Notes: a model not told the origin generated them from the letters alone. Counted from the stretch's first letter, positions 1-8,874 are shown. The stretch is DNA of 64,000 nt from Streptomyces sp. NBC_01255 (GCF_036226445.1 NZ_CP108474.1:5704001-5768000), one strand, 5' to 3'. Program-made: numbers and translations.

Positions 1-614
1 TGTTCGGCGATGGCGACGAGGTTGACGTCGTTCTCGTACTCGAAGGGCATGGGCAGGGCGGCGGCCAGCTCCTCCAGGAGGGTGGGGGAGTGCCAGCCGG
101 GCAGGTGGGAGGCGTAGCGCAGCCGTCCGGTGGCCGGGTCGAAGGCGCCGGGGGTGCCGATGACCAGGCGCCGCACCTCGTCGGGGGCGATCCCGGCCGC
201 CTTGACGGCCCCGTCGAGGGCGTCGGTGACCTGGCGGACGACGCCGGTGGCGGTACGGCCGGGGGTGCGGAGCTCGTACTCGCCGACGATCTCGCCGGTG
301 ACGTCGGCGACGGCGGCGTGGATGCGGTGTTCGTTGACGTCGAGCCCGGCGGCGTACGCGGCCCGCGCGTTGACCGCGTAGAGCTGGGCGTTGGGTCCGG
401 GCCGGCCTTCGGTGGTGCCGGTGGCGACGACGAGCCCGGCGGCTTCGAGCCGGGCGAGCAGCTGGGAGGCGGTCGGCTTGGACAGGCCGGTGAGCTTGCC
501 GATCCGGGTCCGCGAGAGCGGTCCGTGTTCGAGGAGCAGGTCCAGGGCGGCCCGGTCGTTCATGGCTCGCAGCACGCGCGGTGTGCCGGGGGTTCCCGGG
601 GTCGTACCGGCCAT
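1..614 (-). CDS. ROK-family transcriptional repressor (5' part, runs off the left edge)
   Basis: About 204 codons are visible, starting at ATG 612-614 with an AGGTG ribosome site 8 bases upstream. An N-terminal winged-helix DNA-binding domain (about residues 15-75; core SRTRIGKLTGLSKPTASQLL) is followed by the start of a ROK sugar-kinase-like domain (GLDVNEHRIHAAVADVTGEI, then VIGTPGAFDPATGRL and ENDVNLVAIAEQ). ROK regulators of this XylR/NagC type bind a sugar or sugar phosphate and repress uptake or catabolic genes. The C-terminal half, with the zinc motif, lies outside the window, so the effector cannot be guessed. A perfect palindrome at 696-710, just upstream, is a likely autoregulatory operator. 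No sugar transport genes are in view to name the regulon. Confidence 0.9.
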   Translation of the reverse strand, partial: MAGTTPGTPGTPRVLRAMNDRAALDLLLEHGPLSRTRIGKLTGLSKPTASQLLARLEAAGLVVATGTTEGRPGPNAQLYAVNARAAYAAGLDVNEHRIHAAVADVTGEIVGEYELRTPGRTATGVVRQVTDALDGAVKAAGIAPDEVRRLVIGTPGAFDPATGRLRYASHLPGWHSPTLLEELAAALPMPFEYENDVNLVAIAE

Positions 615-695
615 GAGGGTGCACCTGCCCTTCGGAGCTGATCGGGTTCCGGCCATTCTGCTGCCTGCCGGGGACCGCTTCTTTCACCACACTGT

Positions 696-710
696 TAGGA
701 AAGTTTCCTA
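696..710. promoter_or_regulatory. Candidate ROK repressor operator
   Basis: TAGGAAA-G-TTTCCTA is a perfect 7+1+7 palindrome, strikingly A/T-rich for this DNA, 82 bases upstream of the ROK gene start. Its position and symmetry fit an operator for the ROK protein itself. That assignment is inference; the symmetry is seen directly. Confidence 0.6.
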
Positions 711-767
711 TTCGGTGGGAGGAAAATAAGGCGCCCGTCACCGGGGCGTCAATACCCGGGAACGCAC

Positions 768-809
768 GACGCCCCCGAAGGCAACCAAAGCGTTACCTGC
801 GGGGGCGTC
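768..809. terminator. Hairpin terminator downstream of the mscS-family gene
   Basis: GACGCCCCCG (768-777) pairs perfectly with CGGGGGCGTC (800-809) around a 22-base loop. It lies 22 bases beyond the stop of the minus-strand channel gene. No U-run follows, as is usual in Streptomyces. Confidence 0.65.
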
Positions 810-831
810 TGCCCGTGCGTACTGCTACGCG

Positions 832-1893
832 CTACTTGGTGAGGTCCGTCCTCGGCAGCGGGGTCGCCGCCGCCGACTGCGGCGAGGTCGCCGAGGCGAA
901 GGCCGACGGGGCCGCCATGCCCGCCGTCGGGTCGGCCGCGGACTCCTCGGCCTGGGCCGGGACCCCGCCCACGATCCGGATGCCGGCCGCGTCCAGGCCC
1001 TGCTTGATGCGCCAGCGCAGTTCGCGCTCCACGCCCAGCGCCTTGCCCGGCATCGTCTTCGCCGAGACCCGGACCGTCATCGAGTCGAGCAGCACCTCGC
1101 TCAGACCGAGCACCTCGACCGGCCCCCACAGGCGCTCGTTCCACGGCTCTTCCTTGGCCATGGACTCCGCCGCCTCGGTGATCACCGACCGCACCCGCTC
1201 CAGGTCCTCCGTCGGCTTGACGGTCACGTCCACGCCCGCCGTCGCCCAGCCCTGGCTGAGGTTCCCGATCCGCTTGATCTCGCCGTTGCGCACGTACCAG
1301 ATCTCGCCGTCCACGCCCCGCAGCTTGGTCACCCGCAGGCCCACCTCGACGACCTCGCCGGAGGCCACGCCCGCGTCGACCGAGTCACCGACCCCGTACT
1401 GGTCCTCCAGGATCATGAAGACGCCGGACAGGAAGTCCGTCACCAGGTTCCGGGCGCCGAAGCCGATCGCCACACCGGCCACACCGGCCGAGGCCAGCAA
1501 CGGCGCCAGATCGATCTTGAAGGCGCCGAGGATCATCAGCCCCGCCGTGCCCAGTATCAGGAACGACGCGACCGAGCGCAGCACCGAACCGATCGCCTCC
1601 GAGCGCTGCCGCCGCCGCTCGGTGTTGACGAGGAGGCCGCCGAGCGCCGTCCCCTCCACCGCCTGCGCCGAACGGTTCATCCGCTCGATCAGCTTCGTCA
1701 GGGCACGGCGGACGGCCATCCGCAGCAGGAGCGCGACGACCAGGATCAGCAGGATGCGCAGTCCGGTGTTCAGCCAGGTGGACCAGTTCTGCTCCACCCA
1801 GCTCGCCGCGTTCGTGGCCTTCTCCGCCGCCTCGTCCAGGGTCACCGGAATGGGTTCGGGTTCGGTGGCAGCCGCTAGGGCGGACCAAGACAC
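832..1893 (-). CDS. MscS-family mechanosensitive ion channel
   Basis: 353 residues. Predicted membrane channel that opens under membrane tension to release solutes on hypo-osmotic shock. One membrane segment lies near residues 40-60 (LRILLILVVALLLRMAVRR). Two more follow around residues 105-150, where the Gly/Ala-rich pore-lining helix typical of the family is visible (LLASAGVAGVAIGFGARN, then LVTDFLSGVFMILEDQ). The soluble beta domain follows (GEVVEVGLRVTKLRGVDGE). I start at GTG 1891-1893 because GGAGG sits 7 bases upstream; an in-frame ATG six codons earlier has no such site. The gene stands alone, with a hairpin behind it and a divergent HNH gene in front. The C-terminal 40 residues are Ala/Ser/Pro-rich and probably disordered. 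Confidence 0.9.
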   Translation of the reverse strand: MSWSALAAATEPEPIPVTLDEAAEKATNAASWVEQNWSTWLNTGLRILLILVVALLLRMAVRRALTKLIERMNRSAQAVEGTALGGLLVNTERRRQRSEAIGSVLRSVASFLILGTAGLMILGAFKIDLAPLLASAGVAGVAIGFGARNLVTDFLSGVFMILEDQYGVGDSVDAGVASGEVVEVGLRVTKLRGVDGEIWYVRNGEIKRIGNLSQGWATAGVDVTVKPTEDLERVRSVITEAAESMAKEEPWNERLWGPVEVLGLSEVLLDSMTVRVSAKTMPGKALGVERELRWRIKQGLDAAGIRIVGGVPAQAEESAADPTAGMAAPSAFASATSPQSAAATPLPRTDLTK

Positions 1894-2148
1894 GGGGGAA
1901 CCTCCAGGCATCGCGTACGCAGACCATCCACACTAACGGGGCATCGGACGTGGTCCTGTTGTCGTGTTCGAGGGAGAGACGGACCTCACCTGGGCAAGTA
2001 CCCGTAGAGATGCCGATGTGGTCGAGAACACCCCGGGCCCGTCACCCCGATTCCGGTACGTGGTGGCGTTCCGACCAGGCATGAGGAGAGACTGAGAGCA
2101 GTTCGTCCCGGCGCGAGCCACGCGCCGCCGGCGCCATTGGAGGCATCC

Positions 2149-2712
2149 GTGCCGCATGTCCTGGTCCTCAACGCGTCGTACGAGCCGCTCGGCGTCGTAC
2201 CGCTCCGCCGCGCACTCGTCCTCGTACTGGAGAACAAGGCTCTCTGCCTCGAGGAGTCCGGCGCTTTCCTGCACAGCGAGACCCAAGTCCTCCCCGCGCC
2301 GAGCGTGGTGCGACTGAAGCGCTTCGTGCGGGTCCCCTACCGGGGGCCCGTTCCCTTGACCCGCAGAGCCCTCTTCGCCCGCGACGGCGGGCGCTGCATG
2401 TACTGCGGGGGTGTCGCGACCAGCGTCGACCACGTCATCCCGCGCAGCAGAGGGGGCACGCACGCCTGGGAGAACGTGGTGGCGGCCTGCCGCCGCTGCA
2501 ACCACGTCAAGGCCGACCGGCACCTGCGCGAGATCGGCTGGCGGCTGCGGCACCAACCGGCCCCGCCGACCGGTCTGGCCTGGCGGATCATCGGGACCGG
2601 ACACCGGGACCCCCGCTGGCTGCCCTACCTCCAGCCGTACGGTGCCGAGGACGTGATGGCCCGGATCGACTCCGTCGCGGACGCCCCAGTGGGGGCGCTG
2701 ACGACGGGTTGA
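2149..2712 (+). CDS. HNH endonuclease family protein
   Basis: 187 residues. Start GTG 2149, with GGAGG five bases upstream. The N-terminal half (VPHVLVLNASYEPLGVVPLR...) is the conserved leader of the actinobacterial HNH family. The HNH core lies at about residues 85-125: CMYCGG, then DHVIPRSRGG (first His of the nuclease motif), NVVAAC and RCNHVKADR. The four Cys (CxxC...CxxC) would bind structural zinc and the His/Asn/His set a catalytic metal. Members are widespread single-copy chromosomal genes of unknown cellular role, probably DNA or RNA nucleases. There is no mobile-element context here. It converges on the GH84 gene with a 70-base gap. Confidence 0.85.
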   Translation: MPHVLVLNASYEPLGVVPLRRALVLVLENKALCLEESGAFLHSETQVLPAPSVVRLKRFVRVPYRGPVPLTRRALFARDGGRCMYCGGVATSVDHVIPRSRGGTHAWENVVAACRRCNHVKADRHLREIGWRLRHQPAPPTGLAWRIIGTGHRDPRWLPYLQPYGAEDVMARIDSVADAPVGALTTG

Positions 2713-2782
2713 GCCGGGCCTTTCGCGTACCCGGGGCCATGCGCGTACGGGAGGCTCTTCGCGTACGGGGACGGGGCACCCG

Positions 2783-5700
2783 TCAGGGGGCGTCCTGCTC
2801 CTCGGGCGTGCCCTCAGGCCGCTCGGGTGTGCCCGCCGGCTCCTCGGGTGTGCCCTCCGGCTGCTCGGGCGTCTCCTTCGCGGGCTTCTTCGGCGGGTCC
2901 TGCGGGGCCACCGCATATGTCTCCACCGACCAGAGCGAGTAGCCGTACGGGGTCGCCCGCGTCTCTCCCTGTATCCGCAGGAAGCGCGTGTCCGCCGCGT
3001 CCATGCGGACCGACTCCCGGCCGCCGCGCCCGTCCGCGACGGTCGCCGCCGTGCGCCAGACGCGGCCGTCGGCCGAGACCTGGACGCGGTAGCGGGAGGC
3101 GTGGGCGTCCTGCCAGTGCAGCACGACCTGGCCTATCCGCGCGGGCTCGGCCAGCTCCAGCTGCCACCAGGCGCCGTCCTCCGCCGGGGAGGACCAGCGG
3201 GTCGCCGCGTCACCGTCCACCGCCGAGGAGGCGGGGAAGTCCGGAGTCTCGTCGCCCGAGGAGGAGGCCGTCGCCGCCCGCGCCAGGTCCGGGCCCGCCG
3301 TACGCGGGAAGGCCCGCACGGTCAGGACCCGCTCCTCGCCCGCGAAGGAGACCGGCACCCGGTACGCACCGGCCGGCACGTCCGCGCCCACCGACACCTC
3401 CAGGGGGACGGTCGTCCGCGTACCCCGCTCCACCACGGCCTGCTTCGGGAGCCGGACCGCGATCCCCTTCGGGGCCTTCGCCGTCATCGGCCCGCGCACC
3501 TCGCCCGCGCGCAGCCCCGTCAGCTCCACGTCCACCCGCTGCGCGGGGCCGCCGATCTCCGCGTCCGTCTCCGTGCGGGCCAGTTCGAGCCCGGCACGCG
3601 GCCCGTCGGCGAACCACGGCACCAAGGAGCGCACCTCGGGCGCCGGTCCCTCGCCGCTCCAGACGACCCGCAGCGCGTCCGCGCGCAGACCCTTCAGGTC
3701 GGCCTGCGTCCAGCCGGAGGCGGACAGCGGGCCGAGCACCCGCCAGCCCTCCCCGGGGACGTACGCCTCCACGCGCGCGTCCGTGCCCGCGCGTGCGCCC
3801 TGTTCCGCGCCAGCGCCCGAATCCGCGCCTGTGCCCGTGTCCGTGTCCGTACGAGCGGTCATCACCGTCAGGGCCTCCACGGGCCGCGCCCGGTCGAGCC
3901 GCACGGTGTACGAGTCGGGGGCGCGGTCTGCCTGGTTGGCCGGGGTCCGGTCGGCGCCGGTCCAGGCCGCCGACTCCGTCACCGCGCGCGTGAGGAACGG
4001 GTCGAGGACTCCCGCGCCGACCGTTACCCGGCTCGCCTTCAGGGCCTCCCTCAGCGGTTCGAGGCGCAACTGCGCCTGCCAGGCCGCCGCGCCGTCGCCG
4101 CGCGACTGGGCGAGCAGCATGTCCACCGCCGTCTCGCCCGCCAGGCCGTACCGCGAGAGCTGTTCCAGCCAGGGCCCCGTCTCGTCGTCCAGGGTGCCGC
4201 CGGCGGTGGCCGCGAGCCGCTCGGGGGCCTGCCGCATCACGGTGAACGCGGCCCGCAGTTCGCGCGCCGCCTTCTCCTTCGCGGCCGTGCCGGCGGCGCT
4301 GTCGGGGCTCGTGCGCGAGGCCCAGAAGGCGGCCATGAGCGGCTTCAGGTAGGCCGACTCGCCCTTCGGGTCGAGGATCGAGGAGGCGTCGTTCCCGGCG
4401 AGCGCCCGCAGGGCCTCGCGGGCGGCCGGGTCCGGGCCCGCGAGGTCGTCGACGGCGGCGCGCCAGGACTCCTGCGGCCGGTACCCCTTCGGGTTCCAGG
4501 CGTAGTCGGCAGCGGTGAAGAGCGGGATCCGGGAGGCGGCGGGCTGCTCCATGGCGTGGGCGAGGAAGGCGGCGGATCCGGCCGCCACGGCCGGGTCCCG
4601 GCCCGTGGAGGGGCCGAGGAACAGCCGGTCCTGCGCGTAGTCGTTGACCGGGTAGTTGTCCATGGTGACCAGCGGGTGGCCCAGCGCCTCGCGGGCCCCG
4701 GCCAGTTCGCCGCCGGTGATCGTGCGCGGGACGACCCCGACGCCCGTCCACGCGACGCGTACGTCCGCTTCGAGCGCCCCGGCGAGCTCCGTGCGGTAGT
4801 CGGTCGTCCCGTCCTGGTAGTACTCCGTCGGCAGCACCGTCAGCGGTTCGCCGTCCGGGTACCGCTCGGCGAGGTGCCGGGCGACGGCGTTCGCCACGCG
4901 CGCGTGGGCGGCGGCCGCGCCCTCGGCGTCCCGCCCGAAGGCGTCGGCGTCCTTCGCGCAGTGCCACTCGCCGTAGCCGGCGTCCGGGAACTGGAGCTGG
5001 AAGGAGCGCACCCCGAGCTCCCACATCGCGTCGATCTTCCGCGTCAGGGCCGCCACGTCGGCGCCGGAGGCCAGGCACATGGACTGGGCGGGGGCCACGG
5101 CCCAGCCGAGCGTCACGTGGTTGGCCCGGGCCCGCTCGGCGAGCGCGCGGAACTCCTCCTGCTGCGCGGCCGGGTAGGGCTCGCGCCACTGCGCCTGGCG
5201 GTACGGGTCGTCGCCGGGCGCGTACAGATAGCGGTTCTGCTTGGTGCGGCCCAGGAAGTCGACCTGGGCGAGGCGCTGCTCCAGGCTCCAGGGGCGGCCG
5301 TAGAAGCCCTCGGTGAGGCCGCGCTCGGCCGTGCCCGGCCAGTCGCGCACGACGACGCCGGGGATCTCCCCGCCCGCGCCGACGAGCTGACGCAGCGTCT
5401 GGACGGCGTGGAAGAGGCCGTCCTCGCCGACACCGTCCAGGACGACGGTGTCCCGCCCCTGGAAGCGGCCCGTCGCGAGCCGGTAGCCGCCGCGCGGCAG
5501 ATCGAGTCGCTCGGGCACGCGCAGCGCCGTCAGCGCCGCCTCGGTGGCCTCGTCGGCGTCGGCTGCGTTGGCTGCGTTGGCTGCGTTGTCGGAGGGGCCC
5601 GTGACCCGGAACACCGGGCCGCGGCCGGGGAGTCCGGTGTGCACGGTCCGTACCCCGGCGGCCGTGAACAGCTCCCGCAGGGCGGTGAGGGCGTACGGGT

Positions 5701-6058
5701 CGGCGTCGGCCTCCGCGAGCAGCGTGACCTCGCTCCCGAGGCGTACGGCGGGTCCGCGGCCGGTCAGCGACTGGGGTCGGGGCCAGACGGCGGGCGTCCC
5801 GGTCGTGGCGGCACCGGCTGTGGCGGCATTCGCTGTCGCGGGCGCGCGCGTGGGGGCCGTGGCGGCCGATGACCCGGCAGAGGCCGGGGGAGTGGCCGTG
5901 GGAGACGTCGCGGGAGACGTCGCGGGAGCGGCCGTGGCGTCGGCCGATGGAGGAACGGGAGCCGCGTGGACCGCGCCCGGGGAGGCGCCTCCGAGGAGTC
6001 CGCCGATGACGGCGGCGGCGACCGCCGTCGCCGTGCGCTTCCTGCGCCCGAGGTGCAC
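2783..6058 (-). CDS. Secreted GH84-type beta-N-acetylglucosaminidase (hyaluronidase family) with F5/8C domain
   Basis: 1091 residues from GTG 6056-6058, which has GGGAG five bases upstream; the open frame extends 47 codons further without a signal sequence. Order: signal peptide (about 1-32), Ala/Thr/Pro-rich linker, a GH20b-like N-domain (WPRPQSL...), the GH84 barrel (GLTEGFYGRPWS, YLYAPGDDPY, WTGVGVVPRTI, MDNYPVNDYAQDRLFLGP), a helical region, an NPCBM-associated beta domain (VDVELTGL...), an F5/8C carbohydrate-binding domain (about 930-1060) and a PEGTPEEP repeat tail. Known family members remove GlcNAc from glycans. The catalytic Asp-Asp pair of characterised GH84 enzymes aligns to FPD here (LQFPDAGYGEWHC), so the first Asp is missing and specificity or activity may differ. 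Confidence 0.88.
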   Translation of the reverse strand: MHLGRRKRTATAVAAAVIGGLLGGASPGAVHAAPVPPSADATAAPATSPATSPTATPPASAGSSAATAPTRAPATANAATAGAATTGTPAVWPRPQSLTGRGPAVRLGSEVTLLAEADADPYALTALRELFTAAGVRTVHTGLPGRGPVFRVTGPSDNAANAANAADADEATEAALTALRVPERLDLPRGGYRLATGRFQGRDTVVLDGVGEDGLFHAVQTLRQLVGAGGEIPGVVVRDWPGTAERGLTEGFYGRPWSLEQRLAQVDFLGRTKQNRYLYAPGDDPYRQAQWREPYPAAQQEEFRALAERARANHVTLGWAVAPAQSMCLASGADVAALTRKIDAMWELGVRSFQLQFPDAGYGEWHCAKDADAFGRDAEGAAAAHARVANAVARHLAERYPDGEPLTVLPTEYYQDGTTDYRTELAGALEADVRVAWTGVGVVPRTITGGELAGAREALGHPLVTMDNYPVNDYAQDRLFLGPSTGRDPAVAAGSAAFLAHAMEQPAASRIPLFTAADYAWNPKGYRPQESWRAAVDDLAGPDPAAREALRALAGNDASSILDPKGESAYLKPLMAAFWASRTSPDSAAGTAAKEKAARELRAAFTVMRQAPERLAATAGGTLDDETGPWLEQLSRYGLAGETAVDMLLAQSRGDGAAAWQAQLRLEPLREALKASRVTVGAGVLDPFLTRAVTESAAWTGADRTPANQADRAPDSYTVRLDRARPVEALTVMTARTDTDTGTGADSGAGAEQGARAGTDARVEAYVPGEGWRVLGPLSASGWTQADLKGLRADALRVVWSGEGPAPEVRSLVPWFADGPRAGLELARTETDAEIGGPAQRVDVELTGLRAGEVRGPMTAKAPKGIAVRLPKQAVVERGTRTTVPLEVSVGADVPAGAYRVPVSFAGEERVLTVRAFPRTAGPDLARAATASSSGDETPDFPASSAVDGDAATRWSSPAEDGAWWQLELAEPARIGQVVLHWQDAHASRYRVQVSADGRVWRTAATVADGRGGRESVRMDAADTRFLRIQGETRATPYGYSLWSVETYAVAPQDPPKKPAKETPEQPEGTPEEPAGTPERPEGTPEEQDAP

Positions 6059-6307
6059 GGGAACTCCCTTCGGCCCAGGCCGGTGGCCCGGTCGGCCGCT
6101 CTGCCGGTCGGTCACGAGTGGGTCACGAGCCCACCACCCGTCGCACTGGGGTGTCAATGCGTGTGGCCGATGTGTCGGCTTTGCCCGGCGAGCCGTCACG
6201 GAGATGACGCCACTTCGCCACTTTCCGCCGGTAAAACGAGGTGCGGTGGGTAGGGCTCAGCTGTTGCCCCCAGGTCCCACCTGTCGAGACGAAACCGGGA
6301 GACCCCC

Positions 6308-6508
6308 GTGACCACGACCGCCCGCCACCTCGGACGGATACGGATTCCTCAGCAGTCGGCAGGCCCCGACTCCCCGCTGACCAGCGAACCGCCGCTGCCC
6401 GACACGACCCCCCTCACCAGCGAGCCGCCCCTGACCGAGGCGGCACCCCTCACCAGCGAACCCACCGTCCGCGGCAGCGCGGGCGGCACGGAGTCCCCCG
6501 GAGTGTGA
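6308..6508 (+). CDS. Small proline/threonine-rich repeat peptide coupled to malQ
   Basis: 66 residues, start GTG 6308 with GGGAGA just upstream. A basic N-terminus (about 20 residues, RHLGRIRIPQQ) leads into a 12-residue repeat, PLTSEPPLPDTT / PLTSEPPLTEAA / PLTSEPTV, and a Gly/Ser-rich end. It has no signal peptide, membrane segment or recognised domain. Its stop (6506-6508) is one base before the malQ GTG at 6510, so translation is probably coupled. It could be a genuine small protein or a translated leader for malQ. I do not recognise a family. Confidence 0.5.
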   Translation: MTTTARHLGRIRIPQQSAGPDSPLTSEPPLPDTTPLTSEPPLTEAAPLTSEPTVRGSAGGTESPGV

Positions 6509-6509
6509 A

Positions 6510-8609
6510 GTGACCCTGGCCCGTCTCGCCGCCCGTCATGGCGTCGCCACCGAGTACAGCCCGTCCGCGGGCGTCACCGTCGCCGTGCCGGACGCCGCCG
6601 TGGTGGCCGTCCTCGGCGCCCTGGGCGTCGACGCGACCACGCCGGAGGCAGTCGCGGCCGCCCTCGACGCGGCGGAACGGGCCGAGCGGGAACGCCTGTT
6701 GCCGCCCACCCTGGTCCGGCGGCGGGGCGAGGAGCCCGTCCGCCCGCCGGCGGACCTGCCGCCCGGCACCCGGCTGCGGGTCACCACCGAGGAGGGCGCG
6801 GTCCTCACCGGCCCGGACTGGGACCGGCTGCCCCTCGGCGTCCACACGGTCGAGGCGCAGGCCCCCGAGGGACGCTCCGCCACCGCCACCCTGATCGTGA
6901 GCCCCGCGCGCGTGCCCGGCCCCGGGCGGCGCACGTACGGGCTGCTCGTCCAGCTCTACTCGCTGCTCTCCACGCGCTCCTGGGGCATGGGCGACCTCGG
7001 GGACCTGCGGGAGCTTGCCACCTGGGCGGGCCGGACGCACGGCGCGGGCTTCGTCCAGGTCAACCCGCTGCACGCGGGCGTGCCCGGGGCGCCGAGCGAC
7101 CCCTCCCCGTACCGCCCCTCCTCGCGCCGCTTCCCGGACCCGGTCCACCTGCGGATCGAGTCCGTCCCCGAGTACGCGTACGTGGACCCCGGCCGGCGCG
7201 AGGAGCTCGACCGGATCCTCGCGGAGGCGGCCGAACTGCGCGAACGGGTCCTCGGCAAGGGCGCGCTGATCGACCGTGACGCCGTGTGGGACGTCAAGCG
7301 GCGGGCCCTGGAACTCGTGGTCGGGAGCGTGGAGCTCGGGCCGGGGCGGCGCGCCGACTACCACGACTTCCTCGCCGAGCGGGGCCGCGCCCTGGAGGAC
7401 CACGCCACCTACCAGGCCCTCGCCGAGCGCCACGGTCCCCACTGGCGCGGCTGGCCCGAGGAGCTGCGCGAGCCCCGCTCGGCGGAGCGCGTCGTGCGCG
7501 CCGATCCCGCCCTCGCGGCCCGGGTCGACTTCCACTGCCGGCTGGCCTGGCTGACGGACCGGCAGCTGGCCGAGGCCGCCGAGGCGGCCCGCGGGGCCGG
7601 GATGGAGGTCGGGATCGTCCACGACCTGGCCGTCGGCGTCCACCCGGAGGGCTCGGACGCCTGGGCCCAGCAGGAGGCCTTCGCCGCCGGCATGTCGGTC
7701 GGCGCCCCGCCCGACGCCTTCAACGCCCGGGGCCAGGACTGGGGCCTGCCGCCGTGGCGGCCCGACGCCCTCGCCGCCGCGGGCTACGCCCCGTACCGCG
7801 GTCTCCTGCGTGAACTCCTGCGCCACGCGGGCGCCCTGCGCATCGACCACGTGATGGGCCTGTTCCGGCTCTGGTGGGTGCCGGAGGGCAGCGAGCCCAC
7901 CGAGGGGACGTACGTCCGCTACGACGCCGAGGCGATGCTCGCCGTCCTCGCCCTGGAGGCGCACCGCGCGGGGGCCCTCGTCATCGGCGAGGACCTCGGC
8001 ACGGTCGAGCCGGGCGTACGGGAGGAGCTGTCCCGGCACGGGGTGTTCGGGACCTCCGTGCTCTGGTTCGAGCGGGACTGGGCGGGCACCGGCCGCCCGG
8101 TGCCCGCGGCGCAGTGGCGCGCCGAGTGCGTGGCCACCGCCACCACCCACGACCTGCCCCCGACGGCCGCCCGGCTCTCCGGCGACCACGTCGCCCTGCG
8201 GCACCGGCTCGGGCTCGTCGACGGCGACCCGGAGCGCGACCGGGCGGCGGACGCGGCCGAGACCACCGAGTGGCTGGGGCTGTTCCGGCGGCTCGGGCTG
8301 CTCCCGGAGGGGCCGGGGGGCGAGGAGGCCGAGATCCTGGCCGTCCACCGGTTCCTGCTGAGCACCCCGGCCCGGATGGTGGGGGTGTGGCTGCCGGACG
8401 CGGTGGGGGACCGCAGGCCGCAGAACCTGCCGGGCACCTGGGACGAGTACCCCAACTGGCGGCTGCCGGTCGCGGGCCCGGACGGGCAGCCGCTCACCCT
8501 GGAACGCCTCGTGGCCTCGCCCCGCGCCCATGCTCTGCTGCGCGAGCTGAACACCCGTACGGACCCCGGGAGCGCCCGTACGGTACCCCCGGGCGCGCGG
8601 CCCGTTTAG
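6510..8609 (+). CDS. malQ: 4-alpha-glucanotransferase (amylomaltase)
   Basis: 699 residues. Transfers alpha-1,4-glucan segments between maltodextrins, releasing glucose; works with maltodextrin phosphorylase in cytoplasmic maltose and glycogen metabolism. GH77 features: GDLRELATWAGRTHGAGFVQVNPLHAG, the acceptor/calcium region SDPSPYRPSSRRFPDP, the nucleophile strand ALRIDHVMGLFRLWWVPEG (Asp), the acid/base LVIGEDLGTVE (Glu) and the transition-state Asp in TATTHDLPPTAARLSGD. The N-terminal 140 residues form the extra domain seen in actinobacterial and MalQ-type enzymes. GTG 6510 follows GGAG. It is read directly after the repeat peptide. Confidence 0.95.
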   Translation: MTLARLAARHGVATEYSPSAGVTVAVPDAAVVAVLGALGVDATTPEAVAAALDAAERAERERLLPPTLVRRRGEEPVRPPADLPPGTRLRVTTEEGAVLTGPDWDRLPLGVHTVEAQAPEGRSATATLIVSPARVPGPGRRTYGLLVQLYSLLSTRSWGMGDLGDLRELATWAGRTHGAGFVQVNPLHAGVPGAPSDPSPYRPSSRRFPDPVHLRIESVPEYAYVDPGRREELDRILAEAAELRERVLGKGALIDRDAVWDVKRRALELVVGSVELGPGRRADYHDFLAERGRALEDHATYQALAERHGPHWRGWPEELREPRSAERVVRADPALAARVDFHCRLAWLTDRQLAEAAEAARGAGMEVGIVHDLAVGVHPEGSDAWAQQEAFAAGMSVGAPPDAFNARGQDWGLPPWRPDALAAAGYAPYRGLLRELLRHAGALRIDHVMGLFRLWWVPEGSEPTEGTYVRYDAEAMLAVLALEAHRAGALVIGEDLGTVEPGVREELSRHGVFGTSVLWFERDWAGTGRPVPAAQWRAECVATATTHDLPPTAARLSGDHVALRHRLGLVDGDPERDRAADAAETTEWLGLFRRLGLLPEGPGGEEAEILAVHRFLLSTPARMVGVWLPDAVGDRRPQNLPGTWDEYPNWRLPVAGPDGQPLTLERLVASPRAHALLRELNTRTDPGSARTVPPGARPV

Positions 8610-8617
8610 GTGTTCGC

Positions 8618-8623
8618 TACGTT
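8618..8623 (+). promoter_or_regulatory. -10 element of a leaderless promoter
   Basis: TACGTT (TANNNT) lies six bases before GTG 8630. There is no purine-rich ribosome site in between, which fits a leaderless mRNA. Confidence 0.6.
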
Positions 8624-8629
8624 TGCACC

Positions 8630-8857
8630 GTGGACAAGAAGAACGCCCTGCGCGCCGGCGCCGTTGCGGCCGGTACGACGCTGATGATGCTGCTCATGTC
8701 GTCCCCCGCGCTCGCGCTGACCCGCGACGACGGTGACGACCCGGCTCCCAAGCTGTCGGTCGTCGAGACCGTCGGCCTGTTCGTGGCCGCCCCGCTGGTG
8801 CTGTTCCTGGTCATCGCCGGCCTGGTGATGGTGCTCGACAAGTCCAAGAAGGCGTAA
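8630..8857 (+). CDS. Small exported or membrane protein
   Basis: 75 residues: VDKKNALRAGAV, a hydrophobic stretch that looks like a signal peptide (GTTLMMLLMSSPALALT), an acidic spacer (RDDGDDPAPK), then a single membrane helix (ETVGLFVAAPLVLFLVIAGLVMV) and a short basic tail (LDKSKKA). The arrangement predicts a cleaved signal or two-helix protein with a short outside loop. The track-length frame upstream is only the shadow of malQ; the GTG at 8630, with a TANNNT box six bases before it, is the start. Similar small proteins are common in streptomycetes with no known role. Confidence 0.75.
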   Translation: MDKKNALRAGAVAAGTTLMMLLMSSPALALTRDDGDDPAPKLSVVETVGLFVAAPLVLFLVIAGLVMVLDKSKKA

Positions 8858-8874
8858 CCGCCACCCCGTCTCTC

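Noticed and set aside
3101..5872. 923-codon open frame opposite the GH84 gene
   Set aside because: It is Arg/Gly/Pro-rich with no domain, while the other strand carries a complete glycosidase with signal peptide.
6059..6307. DasR site between the GH84 gene and the malQ operon
   Set aside because: I looked for the ACTGGTCTAGACCACT-type word and found none; only the short direct repeat GGTCACGAG is present.
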